Assembly: GCA_010356995.1 (NCBI GenBank)
Contig: ML996692.1
Span: 631,933 to 695,932, forward strand
Reading direction: 5' to 3'
From: Trichodelitschia bisporula
Taxonomy: Eukaryota; Ascomycota; Dothideomycetes; Phaeotrichales; Phaeotrichaceae
DNA length: 64,000 nt
Part shown: piece by piece, positions 1 through 9,880 of the stretch
Layout: every line of letters starts with the position of its first letter
How positions within the stretch are numbered: position 1 is the stretch's first letter
Translations under genes and position numbers: made by a program
The notes under the pieces: generated by a model
Told to the model about the DNA's origin: nothing
Database searches by the model: none
Seen by the model: the letters and a program-made list of their open reading frames with translations, nothing else

Positions 1-1727
1 TCCTCCAGTTCCTTGCTGATCCGATTATCAGTCGCCAGGTACTTCTCCTGCGTGCGCAGGTCTACAGTCGGGAAATCTTCAACCTGCACCTTATACGAGT
101 GCCCGTAGGCGATATCATTTTTATCTTTCTTTAAGGGGTCGCAACCTGGAGGGACTCCAATTTCGGGACATAGAGGGGCTCCATCTTCGGGTTGAGTGGG
201 CTTCGTTTCTGGTTCCATTGCCTGCCGCATCTTCGCTATGGCCTCGTCGAGTTTCTTGCGGGGAAGGGGGGCTTTCTTGCGTCCGCTGTGTGGGGTGAAG
301 AAGCTCGTCATCGAAGAGGGTGGGCCCCTGCCCGAACTCGCAGGCACAGTCGACGCCGAATTGTCCGTCAACACCGACTTCTCCCTTGCACTGCGCTCCT
401 TCGGCGTCTTCGGCGACACCGACTTCTCCCTTGCGCCTCCCTCCGTTGGCACCTTCAGCAACACCGACTCCTCTGTCGACACCGCCGTCCTCTCCCTTGA
501 GTACCTCTCCTTCGGCGCCTTCAGCGATTCCGGCGGTGGAGACACCGAAGAGAGGGGCTCAAAGCCCAACGTCTCGCTCCCAGCCCCATGGCTCGAATCC
601 CCCGCAATAGGGTGGTAAGTAATCTTGAAGTGTGGAACATCACCTCCGTGGCTCGCATCCCCCGCAATAGGGTGGTGAGTAATCTTCATGTCTGGAACAT
701 CACCTACATGGCTCGCATCCCCCGCAATAGGGTGGTAAGTAATCTTCAAGTCGGGAACATCACCCCCAGCATTTCCAGGCTTCGCCGCGGTCTGGCAAGC
801 GGCGGCGCCGGAAAGGGGTGGGGCGGAGCGAGGTGCGGCTGGACGAGGAGCGGGACTGGGACCGGTGGGCGCGGTGGGCTCCATGTAGGTGCGCGGGGTC
901 CTGAACATGGGAGCGGGGGGGTCGCGGGGAGGCGCTTTGGTGACCGGTTCGGGGGTCTTCGAGGCTGCTTCGGCGCCCGGTCTGGGAGTCGCATTGCTGA
1001 CTGGCCTGGATCTCGCTCTGGTGGCCGATTTGGGAGGCGCCTCGGGGGCCGCTTCGCCGGATACTTCGCTGGGTGTCTCCTTCCGCGCCATGCCGCGCGT
1101 CCTCATCAGGAAGGCGTCTTCGGGGATCGCGATGCCCGAGTCGGGCGGCCGTGGCGCGGCGGAAGGCGAGCCGGAAGAGAGCAACTGAGCCATTAGTTGC
1201 AATGTAGGTGACGGGGATAGGGGGAGACGTACATGGTTTAGCGAGAGCGTATCGAGCGCGTCGTCCTCCGTATGGGACGTGTCGTCCTCGGCATCGGAGT
1301 CGGTCATGTCGATGTCGCTCAGCTGATTGTGGTTGTCGCAACCCTCGGCGCCGGCGTCGTCGTTGGACATGTCTGTTGGGTCGCTCTCGTAGGGGTCTTG
1401 CCAGTTGGGATCCAGTTCTTCGAGGACATCTTCCACTACTTCGTCGACGACATCGCCCATTACTTCGTCGAGAGCGTCCTCCAGTTCTTCTTGGGAATCG
1501 GCAAGCTCTTCTTGAGAATCTTCAGATTCTTCGGGAGAATCGTCCTGTTCTTCGGAAGACTCGGAGGCTTCGGAAACGGACTCGGGGACTTCAGCTTCGG
1601 CGGCGAACTTGACTTTCCTGCCGGAAGGTGCAGTGGCCTTGACCTTGCTGCCGGAAGGCATGGTGGACCTGCTTTTGCCGCCGGAAGGCGTGGTGCTGCG
1701 ATTGCGGAGGTTGTACCTCGAGGGCAT
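1..1727 (-). CDS. Acidic repeat-containing protein of unknown function (3' end beyond window)
   Basis: An uninterrupted reading frame starts at the ATG at 1727 and stays open to base 1, so at least 575 codons are present and the stop lies outside the window. I do not recognise the family. The N-terminus is basic (begins MPSRYNLRNR) and is followed at residues ~45-165 by a strongly acidic, Ser/Glu/Asp-rich stretch. A Pro/Ala-rich middle leads to three 20-residue tandem repeats (590-769). Then come Lys/Glu/Ser/Thr-rich imperfect repeats, a basic TSFFTPHSGRKK-like patch and a charged tail. The architecture suggests a disordered, probably nuclear protein; this is inference. A 48-nt GT-AG segment with a CTAAT branch-like site near 1187-1234 is in frame and stop-free, so it could be an intron or coding. 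Confidence 0.7.
   Translation of the reverse strand, partial: MPSRYNLRNRSTTPSGGKSRSTMPSGSKVKATAPSGRKVKFAAEAEVPESVSEASESSEEQDDSPEESEDSQEELADSQEELEDALDEVMGDVVDEVVEDVLEELDPNWQDPYESDPTDMSNDDAGAEGCDNHNQLSDIDMTDSDAEDDTSHTEDDALDTLSLNHVRLPLSPSPTLQLMAQLLSSGSPSAAPRPPDSGIAIPEDAFLMRTRGMARKETPSEVSGEAAPEAPPKSATRARSRPVSNATPRPGAEAASKTPEPVTKAPPRDPPAPMFRTPRTYMEPTAPTGPSPAPRPAAPRSAPPLSGAAACQTAAKPGNAGGDVPDLKITYHPIAGDASHVGDVPDMKITHHPIAGDASHGGDVPHFKITYHPIAGDSSHGAGSETLGFEPLSSVSPPPESLKAPKERYSRERTAVSTEESVLLKVPTEGGAREKSVSPKTPKERSAREKSVLTDNSASTVPASSGRGPPSSMTSFFTPHSGRKKAPLPRKKLDEAIAKMRQAMEPETKPTQPEDGAPLCPEIGVPPGCDPLKKDKNDIAYGHSYKVQVEDFPTVDLRTQEKYLATDNRISKELE
590..769 (-). repeat. Three tandem 60-bp repeats inside the acidic protein gene
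   Basis: Three head-to-tail copies of exactly 60 bp lie at 590-649, 650-709 and 710-769 and differ at only a few positions. Each encodes 20 residues of the form GDVPDLKITYHPIAGDASHV. The period is a multiple of three, so the frame is kept. The near identity at DNA level suggests recent expansion or ongoing homogenisation. Confidence 0.95.
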
Positions 1728-2169
1728 GATTTGCGATGGAACAGATGGAGGAGTGCAGAGTCACGATACAGGCAAATAGATGGGGGAGATGGGAGATGGA
1801 GTTGCGGGAAGGATATCTATACCCCATCATTTGCCGCCAGCGGCCGCCGCTTTCGGTCGCTGCGTTCGGCCGGCCCATACCGCGTGCCTTTGTGCTGCAT
1901 CCGGTGTTTGCGTGCTGAAAACGGGGTGCATTCCAGCACAAAGCGTGCATGCCGCGACGGGGCGCATTCCACGCTTCCTTTCGCGCTGCCCACGCCAGCC
2001 ATGTCCCCCTTCCATGCCCTTCCTCCACTGATTAATGTACGTTGTCTGTCCATGCCCTCCTGCGACAGCCTATCCCGTCTAGGTATTACCGCCCCCGATG
2101 CTTAGCCCCCAAACCACCCGAATGCCATGCCGCCCGAAACGCCTCGGTCCGATTCTAAATTCCGGCACC
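1728..2169. other. Intergenic, presumed promoter of the acidic protein gene
   Basis: This lies between the start of the acidic-protein gene and the stop of the next minus-strand gene. I see a GC-rich patch with a NotI-like palindrome near 1840-1850 and nothing else to annotate. Confidence 0.5.
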
Positions 2170-2795
2170 TTACACACCCAAAACCACAGCACCCATGACA
2201 CCCACGCCCGCCACAATGGCAGGCGCACACCGCGCCGCTAAGGCCTTCGACGCCGTCGCCGCACTCGAAGCCACAGCCCCACTACTGCTGGCCGCTCCCG
2301 AGCTGCTGACCGGCGGCGCCGTGCGCGTCGCGTACGAGGAGTCGGTCAGGATGTTGGTGTAGGAAGCCGTGCCAGGCGTGCCAGTGGGGAAGATGCCGGT
2401 GGGCAGGGAGGAGGAGCCTGTTTTGGACGAGGCGGAGGGGGATGATGATGTCGAGAGGACGAGCTGGCCTGCTTTTATTAGCTTTGTCTTGTCTGGTTGC
2501 TCTGGGAGGGGAACGCACCGTTGTCTTCACTCCAGGCCACCACTGGCCCCGCCGCTCCGGTGCACAGCGCGCCGCATGCGCAGCATCCGACGCCGCTGCC
2601 GACGGAGCGGGCGGTGGCGGCTTCGGCGCAGCAGAGGGTCTCGGTGTCTAGGGTTTGGACTGCGTAGGAGGCGGGGCAGGCGGGCGAGGCGGAGAGGGCG
2701 GGCGCGAAGGTTGTGGTTGCTGTTATGCCTTGGATGCAGAACTGGGCGAGGGTGGTAGCAGGGAGGGCGAGGAGGATGGATGTTGTGAGCCGCAT
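2170..2795 (-). CDS. Small Cys-rich secreted protein with GPI-anchor-type C-terminus
   Basis: Exons are 2519-2795 and 2170-2468; the 50-nt intron 2469-2518 has a GTGCGT donor and a CTAAT branch-like site. The product is 191 residues. The start gives a classic signal peptide (MRLTTSILLALPATTLAQ). The mature first half carries eight cysteines, including two CC pairs, in about 60 residues. The second half is Ser/Thr/Ala/Pro-rich and ends in a hydrophobic tail (PAIVAGVGVMGAVVLGV) just before the stop, as expected for a GPI-attachment signal. It is probably a plasma-membrane or cell-wall surface protein. The cysteine spacing does not look like a standard CFEM domain to me, and I cannot name the family. 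Splicing matters: reading through the intron would end the protein early and lose the anchor signal. Confidence 0.8.
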
Positions 2796-3892
2796 TTTTG
2801 CTGTAGGGAGAGTGGAAAGGTAAGGTGAGGGTTAGGTGAATGTGAGATGGCGGATGGTGGATGGGGGGCGCGAAGCCGCGCGGTGGGGGGGGGTGGCGGC
2901 GATGAGGTGGAAGGCGCGGAGAGAGGAGGATGGGGTGGTGAAAGTCCGGGCCTTTGGAGTGAGGTAGCCCCGGGGATGGAAGCGGGCCGGTTGGGTTGTG
3001 CACGCTCTCTCTCTGCCTGCCTGTCTGTCTGTCTCTCTCTCTCTCTTTCTGCGCTGGCCGGGGGTTGGTGGGTTGCGTGGTGGGTTGTGTTAGGTTGGCC
3101 GGGTGCTGCAGGGCAAAGAGCTGGCGGGTGTCGCTTAGATAGGGTGGGGAGTTTGTCCGTGGAGGGTGTTTGAAAGTACTATGTACAATAGGGGATCCTG
3201 GGGATCCTGGAGATAGCTTGGACGTGGGTGAGAAGGAGGAGGAGCGAGTTGTACATAAAGGGTTCCGGCCAGAAATCAAAAGAAGTGAGAAACAGAGAGA
3301 GAGAGCAGCGGGCCGGTTTGACGATCGCCAGTTTTGAGATGACGAGCGTTTCAGCCTTCCGCATAGTAATGAGAAGGGAGGAGAGGATGAGACTATGGCA
3401 ATTACGGCGTAGTAACTGTGCCTCTTTTGCCCCCATCCACATTTCTCCTGAATATCATTCTCCTCTAAGGGCATAGGTGTTTGTAAGTAGCACAGTATGA
3501 TAAACCGTGCCAACCCGCACTCCGCCCCAGTAGTAACCTCGTCTCGCCTCTTCTTGTCCCAAGTCTTGTCGTCTCCGAGCCGCAGCTCCTCGAATTCCGT
3601 GCCGCAACGCAAGAGGCGTCGAAAACCCCAGCTAGCCTCGCGCCGCCGCCCAGTTGGCCGTTGCTAGGGCTGAAGAGAGGCGTCGTCCGGTTTGTCCATC
3701 TCAATTTGGGTCCTCACGCTTTTCGCTTGTTGTTGCCTTCGCCGAACGCCGTCCGATGCTGATCATTGGAGTGCGATCCGAACACAGACAGTGAAACAAC
3801 TATTCCCGCTTCGGAGCAGCACACACCGCGCCTCCAATCTGCGCCTACCCGGTCCATGATGCGCCCGAACTCGGGAACACAGTATGACCGGT
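2796..3892. other. Intergenic with pyrimidine-rich simple-sequence tract
   Basis: This is the upstream region of the Cys-rich surface-protein gene. It contains a CT/GTCT simple repeat at about 3007-3051. A 361-codon frame on the minus strand overlaps it, but it lies out of frame over the real exon 1 and is compositionally biased, so I do not call it. Confidence 0.5.
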
Positions 3893-4831
3893 TCACGACT
3901 GCTCCCTGTTCATAGTACCAGTGACCGGCTCAACGAGCCTCTCCCTCCTCCCCTCAAAAACATCCCTCACCGTCGCCCGTTTCGCTATCTCCTCTTGCCG
4001 CCTATTCAAAATCCGCAACGGTACGCTCTTCATGCCCGTGCCCAGATCGCTGAGTCCGACCAGCGTTACGCGCCTCGCAAGATCGAGTTGTCCGACCCGC
4101 TTGGGGAGCACCTCGAAGGGACCCCATTGTGGCGAGCGTTCGAGAAAGTCCGTGTGCGAGCCCGTCCATGGCTCGGCTACAAGCTTGAAGAAGCGCGCTC
4201 GCGTAGGCCCGTCACCGCGCCGGGGGCTGTGGGGCGGGTAGGTCAGGTCGGAGGAAGAGCGGGAGGCGCGATTGTTGTGGTTGGAGGACTGGACGAGTGA
4301 GGGTTCAGAGGAGGAGGGTAGATCGGTCGGTGCTTGTCCCGCAGCATGCGCTTCGGCTGCCATGGTCGTGATGTCTTCTGCGTTGCCGAACCACTCTGCC
4401 CCCGTGGCTCCTTCTGCCATTGTGTCCGCCCCTGCCTCTGTCTCCAAGCTTGCCTGCGCCATCTCATCGCCCTGAATCATCTCCTCGCTCTCCGCACCCC
4501 AGTCGAGCCTCTCGAGCTTGAATCGCAGCGGGCAATTGTCCAGCAACGACTTCGCGCCCTCGGGATACCGATAAATCGCCATAGCCGCATTAGGTGCGGG
4601 CCTGAACTCATGATACTATCCCGCAACAAACCCATCAGCCACGTCCCAAAGTGCTAAGGCAGAGCCCGAAGGGCAGGGAAGGAAATGGCTCACCTTGAGG
4701 GACTTGAACACCACAATCTCCCCGTGCGACCGCAGAATACGCAGTATCTCGCGCTGCTCCGCCAGATTCGCCGGCGCAGGCGTGATGGCGACGCGCAAGG
4801 CATTGGCGACCAGCGCGCGTGTAGACGCCAT
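3893..4831 (-). CDS. Conserved fungal protein, possible RRM-like N-terminus, function unknown
   Basis: Exons are 4694-4831 and 3893-4615 with a 78-nt intron (4616-4693, GTGAGC donor), giving 286 residues. The spliced N-terminus (residues 1-85) runs MASTRALVANALRV, then EQREILRILRSHGEIVVFKSLK, then across the junction YHEFRPAPNAAMAIYRYPEG. The alternation of helix and strand and the GEIVVFKSLK stretch resemble a divergent RRM fold, and the first 15 residues could act as a mitochondrial presequence. Both points are inference. The middle is acidic and low-complexity. The C-terminal ~100 residues (TRARFFKLVAEPWTGSHTDF onward) look conserved and basic. Splicing in this frame is the only way to join the two good coding stretches. 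Function is not known to me. Confidence 0.75.
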
Positions 4832-5449
4832 GCTAGAACTAGTCGAGGGCTATGAGCATATAAAGGACCGTTTCAAGCTCGCCGATGCTGTAGGTGTAGC
4901 ATGAATGTGAAGTAGCTATGTACCGGGTGGACTTGGGGTATGGGGTGCGTGGGCAGTGTTTTCGCTTTTTTTCTAGAAGATTTGGGTGTTGAGCGTGACG
5001 CTGGACTGGGTTCCGGGTGATGCCTCCACACAGCACGATCAGCGGCTCTTCTAGAATATGGCACAGCAGCGAAGTATCTCAAATTAGATGCAAATTGCGC
5101 AGGCGTCCCAATGGAATGGTAAGTCTAAAAATTCGTGATGATATTATTTCATGTCCTGCGATCCTGCTTGTGCCAAAAAGGATCGTCGCGTGCAGTCTGA
5201 CTACGTACGTCCGCCCAAAACTTCCATCCCCGTCATGCCGCAAAGCTCGAACATCAAGGGTATCCTAAAAAAAGCCGTCCCAACCATCCCATAAAGCAAC
5301 AGATGCCGAACTTTTTAAATCATCGTGAATACACAGAGGGCCGCCTCGTCACAAAAACGCCAGAGTTCTGAAAATCAGATGCCCGCCGCAGATGACGCCA
5401 TTGCAAAACCAAATCACAGCCATTATAACTGCTGCGGCTGCTGCTGCTG
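4832..5449. other. Intergenic, nothing recognised
   Basis: This lies between two minus-strand genes. It should contain the promoter of the 3893-4831 gene and the 3' end of the next one. No motif or RNA gene was recognised. Confidence 0.5.
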
Positions 5450-5482
5450 CTACTGTTGTTGTTGTTGTTGCGGTTGTTGCTG
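5430..5482. repeat. Trinucleotide (CTG/GTT) tract coding for terminal poly-Gln and continuing past the stop
   Basis: An interrupted CTG/TTG/GTT repeat spans the last codons, the stop and the first 3' bases of the minus-strand gene at 5450-6514. A related tract at about 5913-5952 encodes an internal Gln-rich stretch. Both are likely length-polymorphic. Confidence 0.8.
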
Positions 5483-6514
5483 ATGCTGCTGTCCCGAGGC
5501 CTGTAACGCTAGCTTCACTGATCCGCTCTTTTTCCGTCGCGCCTTCCGCACGCGAATGCTCTTTTGTACCCATCCCTGGGCACCCGCCGGCACTGGATCG
5601 CGGGACCGACGGTATGTGAGCGAGGCCGGGGTCGGCAGAGTGATGCTGCTCGCCCAAGGGACGTTGGCGTCTGGGATGATGGCTTCGCCGTCTTCGGGAG
5701 TCGAGTCGAGCGGCGAAGGTGAGTAGGAGCGCGATTGTGGGCGCGAGGGTATCTCCAGCGGTGGGAGGGGAAGCTGAGGTGTACGTAACGGGGCGGGGTG
5801 CGAGGTTATGTGGCCCGTGTCGAGCTGGAGAGAGAACTGGGTGTGAGGGTGAGGTTGGGAAGTGGGAGAGAGAGAGGGGTTGTAGGGAGGAGACGAGCAG
5901 CGGTGGAGCTGGTGCTGCTGTTGCTGGTGCTGATTTTGCTGCTGCTGCTGTTCCAACAGCGGATCATGAGACCCGGTGTATAGTCCAAGCCCGATGTTGT
6001 CCTGTGTCCAAGCCTGCGACCTGGCTGCGCTCTCCGACATCAGACGTTCGGCTAGCGAAGGGTGCTCGAGCGGGTATGACAACCTGCTGCCAGGCGCGAC
6101 GGCTTGGACGCATTGCGGCGGAGGCGAGCCCGACGGAGTATAGGGTGGCGAAACGGGGCACAAAGTCGGTGGGACAGGACACGAAGTCGGCGGCGCGTGA
6201 AGCAGACGTGAGCAGAGAGGGCGACGCGGACGAGGTGAGGGCCGGCGGTCGGGCGCGAGGGAGTGATTGCTGAGTTGGTCGGCGAGGAGAGAGAGGTCGT
6301 TTGGTGAGACTGAGGCGGAGGTCGGGGAGAGGAAGGTGGGTGAGAGGTTGCCTTCTTGGTGCAGGTTGGCTGATGCCCGCGACCGTCTTACCGCGGGCAG
6401 AAGTACGGGATCACGAACGCGGTAGTCGTAGCGGCCATCGTCGCGGTCTGCCGCCATTGTTGACAGGGCAGCAACGTGGACGGCGCTTCCATTGAGGTGA
6501 AAGATTTGAGACAA
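5450..6514 (-). CDS. Ser/Pro/Gln-rich conserved fungal protein with C-terminal poly-Gln
   Basis: Single-exon frame of 354 residues. An in-frame Met at residue 20 (MAADRDDGRYDYRVRDPVLL) is an equally good start. The protein is mostly disordered: SPT-rich segments (residues ~55-130), a Gln-rich stretch interrupted by His near residues 185-205, then Pro/Ser-rich sequence. Before the end is a block that looks conserved: VPWASSITLPTPASLTYRRS, followed by GWVQKSIRVRKARRKKSG, a basic patch suitable for a nuclear signal or acidic-lipid binding. The protein ends in a Gln tract encoded by mixed CAG/CAA. Family and function are not recognised. The shape recalls regulatory or scaffold proteins, but this is weak. 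Confidence 0.65.
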   Translation of the reverse strand: MSQIFHLNGSAVHVAALSTMAADRDDGRYDYRVRDPVLLPAVRRSRASANLHQEGNLSPTFLSPTSASVSPNDLSLLADQLSNHSLAPDRRPSPRPRRPLCSRLLHAPPTSCPVPPTLCPVSPPYTPSGSPPPQCVQAVAPGSRLSYPLEHPSLAERLMSESAARSQAWTQDNIGLGLYTGSHDPLLEQQQQQNQHQQQQHQLHRCSSPPYNPSLSPTSQPHPHTQFSLQLDTGHITSHPAPLRTPQLPLPPLEIPSRPQSRSYSPSPLDSTPEDGEAIIPDANVPWASSITLPTPASLTYRRSRDPVPAGAQGWVQKSIRVRKARRKKSGSVKLALQASGQQHQQQPQQQQQQ

Positions 6515-8000
6515 TTGGCAAGACTGACGGCCGGACGCTCCTCGCAGTTCCTTTCTTCACGTCAAGATAGAAGGGAAAAATAGGATTAAAGTTCAAAGAC
6601 ACAGGACGACAGCAAAAATATGATAGCGATGATAAGAAAGTGTGAATATGTAGATCTGGTGGTGATGTTCAGATCAGCAAATGTGCTTTAGTGGGTGACC
6701 CGAGAGAGCAGCACCGGGGGATCCAGCTCGGTGGGTTGGCCAGGAGTGTGGGGTTTGGGGGGGGAACAAATCCGGGGAAGATTCTGGGGGGGAGGGGGCG
6801 AGAGAGGTGAGGATCCAGGACGTCGGGTCCGGTTTAAAGAGCAACTTTGTCATCCCCTTTGCGAGTCACGACTGCAAACGTTTACATTCTAAGTTGCGTA
6901 CATTCATTGGTTTTGTTTGAAGAGGAGAGCAAAGTGGCGCCTTCATTCTTCTACTTCTCCTGCCTCTCACACGCTCTTCTGTCGACAAAAAAATTATTAT
7001 CGGCACTTCGCCCCGCCTTTGCCTAGCCAACCTGCAGTGGAGGTGGAGAGCACGGTCTGCATGATGCCACTCTTCAGATCTCTTTTGGTCGCTTGCATAC
7101 TGTACGGTATTCTGCCGCTTCGATGTATCCTCTGGTCCTATCCCATCGCTGGCTTTGAGTGACGTCCCCAACAGACGGCGGTGAGATCCGACAATTGGCA
7201 TCAGTTCGAAGCATGCGACAAAGTTTGCAGTGCCAGGTGCACTCTGCTTCTTCTAGCGACGAGTGATGCATGTAAGTACATCCGTACATCAGTGCAGTAT
7301 CGCGGAGTCGACGGAGAGTTCCGCCCGCCTTCCCCATCATGGTCTGTTCATGGCGTTGTCCAAGATACAGGAGGTTGACACCTGACGTACGTCTGTCGTG
7401 TTGCTATTGAAAGAATCGGAGAGGCTGCCACGGCTGCCCACCTGAAACAGCATATGCACGCGTCAATGAACCACTGAACCGTGGCGCCCAGACGAATGTG
7501 GAGGAGAAAAAAGAAGCAGGTGGCTTAAACATATGCCAACGTATTACCTAAATCCCCAGATCTCTTGACATCCAAGAATCGATGCGGAGCGCCCTTAACA
7601 CATGCGAAGGATCCAGGCCGCATGCCAATGTTCTCGGCCTCTTGAGCGCCTCCAAAGCTCGCGTGCGTTCACAAGAAGAAATGATGGAGGTTGTAACGAA
7701 AAGGGGCGAGCAGCAGCAAGTCATCACGTACCAAAGGCTACCTGAAGAATTAGTGGCCTCCCTGCCTGGGAGTTACTGTGAACGAGTAAGACACGACTTT
7801 TTCAGGTGCCTTCAGGATCGCATCAAATCAGTCACGTGCTCGGGCGAGCCATCCGATAACATGCGCGATAAAGCCAGTGTTGTCCGCTAGCCCCTTTGGG
7901 ACAGGGATCTCTCTGCATGGCATCCAGCAAGTAAACACAGTAAACAATCATCACCACTGTCCATCTCAACCCACCACCCACTCCGCACATCATTGTCACG
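6515..8000. other. Shared upstream region of two divergent genes
   Basis: About 1.5 kb separates the start of the Gln-rich protein gene (minus) from that of the ADIP-family gene (plus). It includes G-rich runs near 6750-6800 and one copy of the 10-mer CCGTACAGTA (7098-7107, minus orientation). A 102-codon frame at 7582-7890 (plus) lacks any recognisable feature and is not called. Confidence 0.5.
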
Positions 8001-9880
8001 ATGGACTCTCTCAACCTCAAGTCTGCATCCACCTACCTGAACAACCTCCTCCTTGCCCGCGGCCTCCTCCGCAATGGCCAACCTATCGAATTCGCGCGCC
8101 CATCCAAGGGAGAAGGCGGCACAGAGGCCACCATGGCCGCCGTGATAAACCTCGTTCACGACCTCGTCCTGCGCCGCGATGTACCATCAGTCCCCTCTTT
8201 TCTACTCGACTGAACTAACCCCCACAGCGCGACCAAACCACCACCGCAAACCTCTCCACCGCCATCTCCACCACCCGCGCCGAAGCCGCCCGCACAACCG
8301 TCGCCCTGCAAAAAGCCACCACCCGCACCGAAGATTTAGCGCGCCAACTGCACACAGCGCAAACGGCGGAGAAGGCGGCCCATCGTGCACTCCGCGCCGC
8401 CGAGGCGAGCGCCCGGTCACTCAAGGAGGAGGTCGTGCGCGTGCGCGCCAGCGTGGCTCAGATCCGCGCTGCGTGTGCGAATGATGTGCGCAAGCGCGAT
8501 GTGCAGCTACAACGGCTCAAGGGGCATCTGAGCGCGTCGCAGCGCGGGAATGCACGCGCGGGCACACTAACTATCGTCCCTGGGCTGATGGTGGGGCGTG
8601 AAGAGGAGGGCGAGGTGGGCGAGGAGAGGGCTAAGGAGGACTTTCTTACGCATCTGAGTCAGGGGTTGAGTGATGAGAATGATGCGCTGATTGCGCTGGT
8701 TAGGGGCTCTGTGGCATCGTTGAGGGAGTTGCTTGGAATGCCGGAGAATGCTGCGAGGGGTGCTGAGGTGGAGGCGCCGGAGGAGGGCGAGGATGTGCTC
8801 CATGCACTGCCTAGTAGCTACGAGGCGCTGGCAGCGGATATGGAATGCGTGCTGGAGAATCTGCGCACGCTGCTTACGAACCCGAGCTTTGTGCCCATTG
8901 AAGAGGTTGCCGAGCGCGAGGAGGAAATTGTGCGGCTACGCGAGGGCTGGGAGAAGATGGAGGGGCGATGGCGCGAGGCTATCGCCATGATGGATGGGTG
9001 GATGCGGCGCATGAGGGACGGCGGAGAGATGGTTAACCTGGAAGAGATTCGCATGGGGATTAGGATGGGCGAGGGGCTGGGATCGCCGAACAAAAACGCC
9101 GCACTGTCCCAGATGCCCCAGATGGCGGACCACGCATCCGATGACATGGACGAGCAAGACGACGACGAGCTGCACAGCGAAGACGAGCCCGTCCTGCACG
9201 ACCCGTTCGACATCGAAGTCGAGTCCGAGGAAGAACAGGTTGTGCCCGAGCACCTCGTCGCGCTCAAGGAGGCCAGCGGCAACGCCAAATCGCCACGCAA
9301 GGTCGCCTTCTTGTCCCCCAACACGGTCACGGGAGCCAGCAGCTCAACGCCGCAAGACGAAAACGCGCCCGTCGAGGAAGACGGCCTCACAGTATCGGAA
9401 GGAGCAATAAGATTGCTCGAACATTCCGGCCAAACCGCGCGTCTCAAGGATTCATCTCGCCCCCGCACAGCAGCAGAAGCATTGCTCGAATACCCCAGCG
9501 AAACCTCGCGTCTCAAAGATTCATCTCGTAAAGTACATCTTCCCGCATCCTTGACGCTCTCCCTGCTCAATATGTTAACCCATGAGCAGTCGCTCAAGCG
9601 CCTCTCCGCTGGCGCCCACCCCGAAGAACGCTCGCCCAAGCTCTCCCTCCAGGAGAAGCTGAACCTGGTAGAAGCCGAGGCCGCGGCTGTGGCTAACGGG
9701 CTTGACTTTGCTTCACTGGAGCCATCGGCACGCCCGCGGTCACGCGAAGAGAAGGAAGTGCCGGGCACCGAGGCGGCAGGAGCAACAATGCGGCGGACGC
9801 GTATCGGTGGCCGTGCGCGGCGGCGGAAGAGCACGCTGACGCCTGAGGAGCTGGAGCGATTGATTGGGGGTGGTATGTGA
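8001..9880 (+). CDS. ADIP/Msd1/TinA-family microtubule-organising-centre anchoring protein
   Basis: Exon 1 is 8001-8180; a 47-nt intron (8181-8227) is followed by exon 2 to 9880. A second, in-frame 57-nt intron (9533-9589; GTACAT donor, GTTAAC branch-like, CAG acceptor) is likely. The N-terminus (MDSLNLKSASTYLNNLLLARGLLRNG) is the signature of the afadin/alpha-actinin-binding (ADIP) domain seen in Aspergillus TinA and fission yeast Msd1. It is followed by a long coiled coil (residues ~60-150), further helices to ~330, an acidic patch (DDMDEQDDDE) and a basic C-terminus. In known relatives the protein anchors spindle microtubule minus ends at the spindle pole body and binds gamma-tubulin complex or NIMA. 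An imperfect duplication (LLEHSGQTARLKDSSR / LLEYPSETSRLKDSSR) precedes the second intron. Length is ~597 residues spliced. Confidence 0.8.

Noticed and set aside
2527-3612. 361-codon frame on the minus strand
   Set aside because: It overlaps exon 1 of the Cys-rich protein in another frame and is Arg/Pro/His-rich low complexity; the spliced secreted-protein model is far better supported.
7582-7890. 102-codon plus-strand frame upstream of the ADIP gene
   Set aside because: No domain, signal or conserved-looking block; expected by chance in a 1.5-kb gap.
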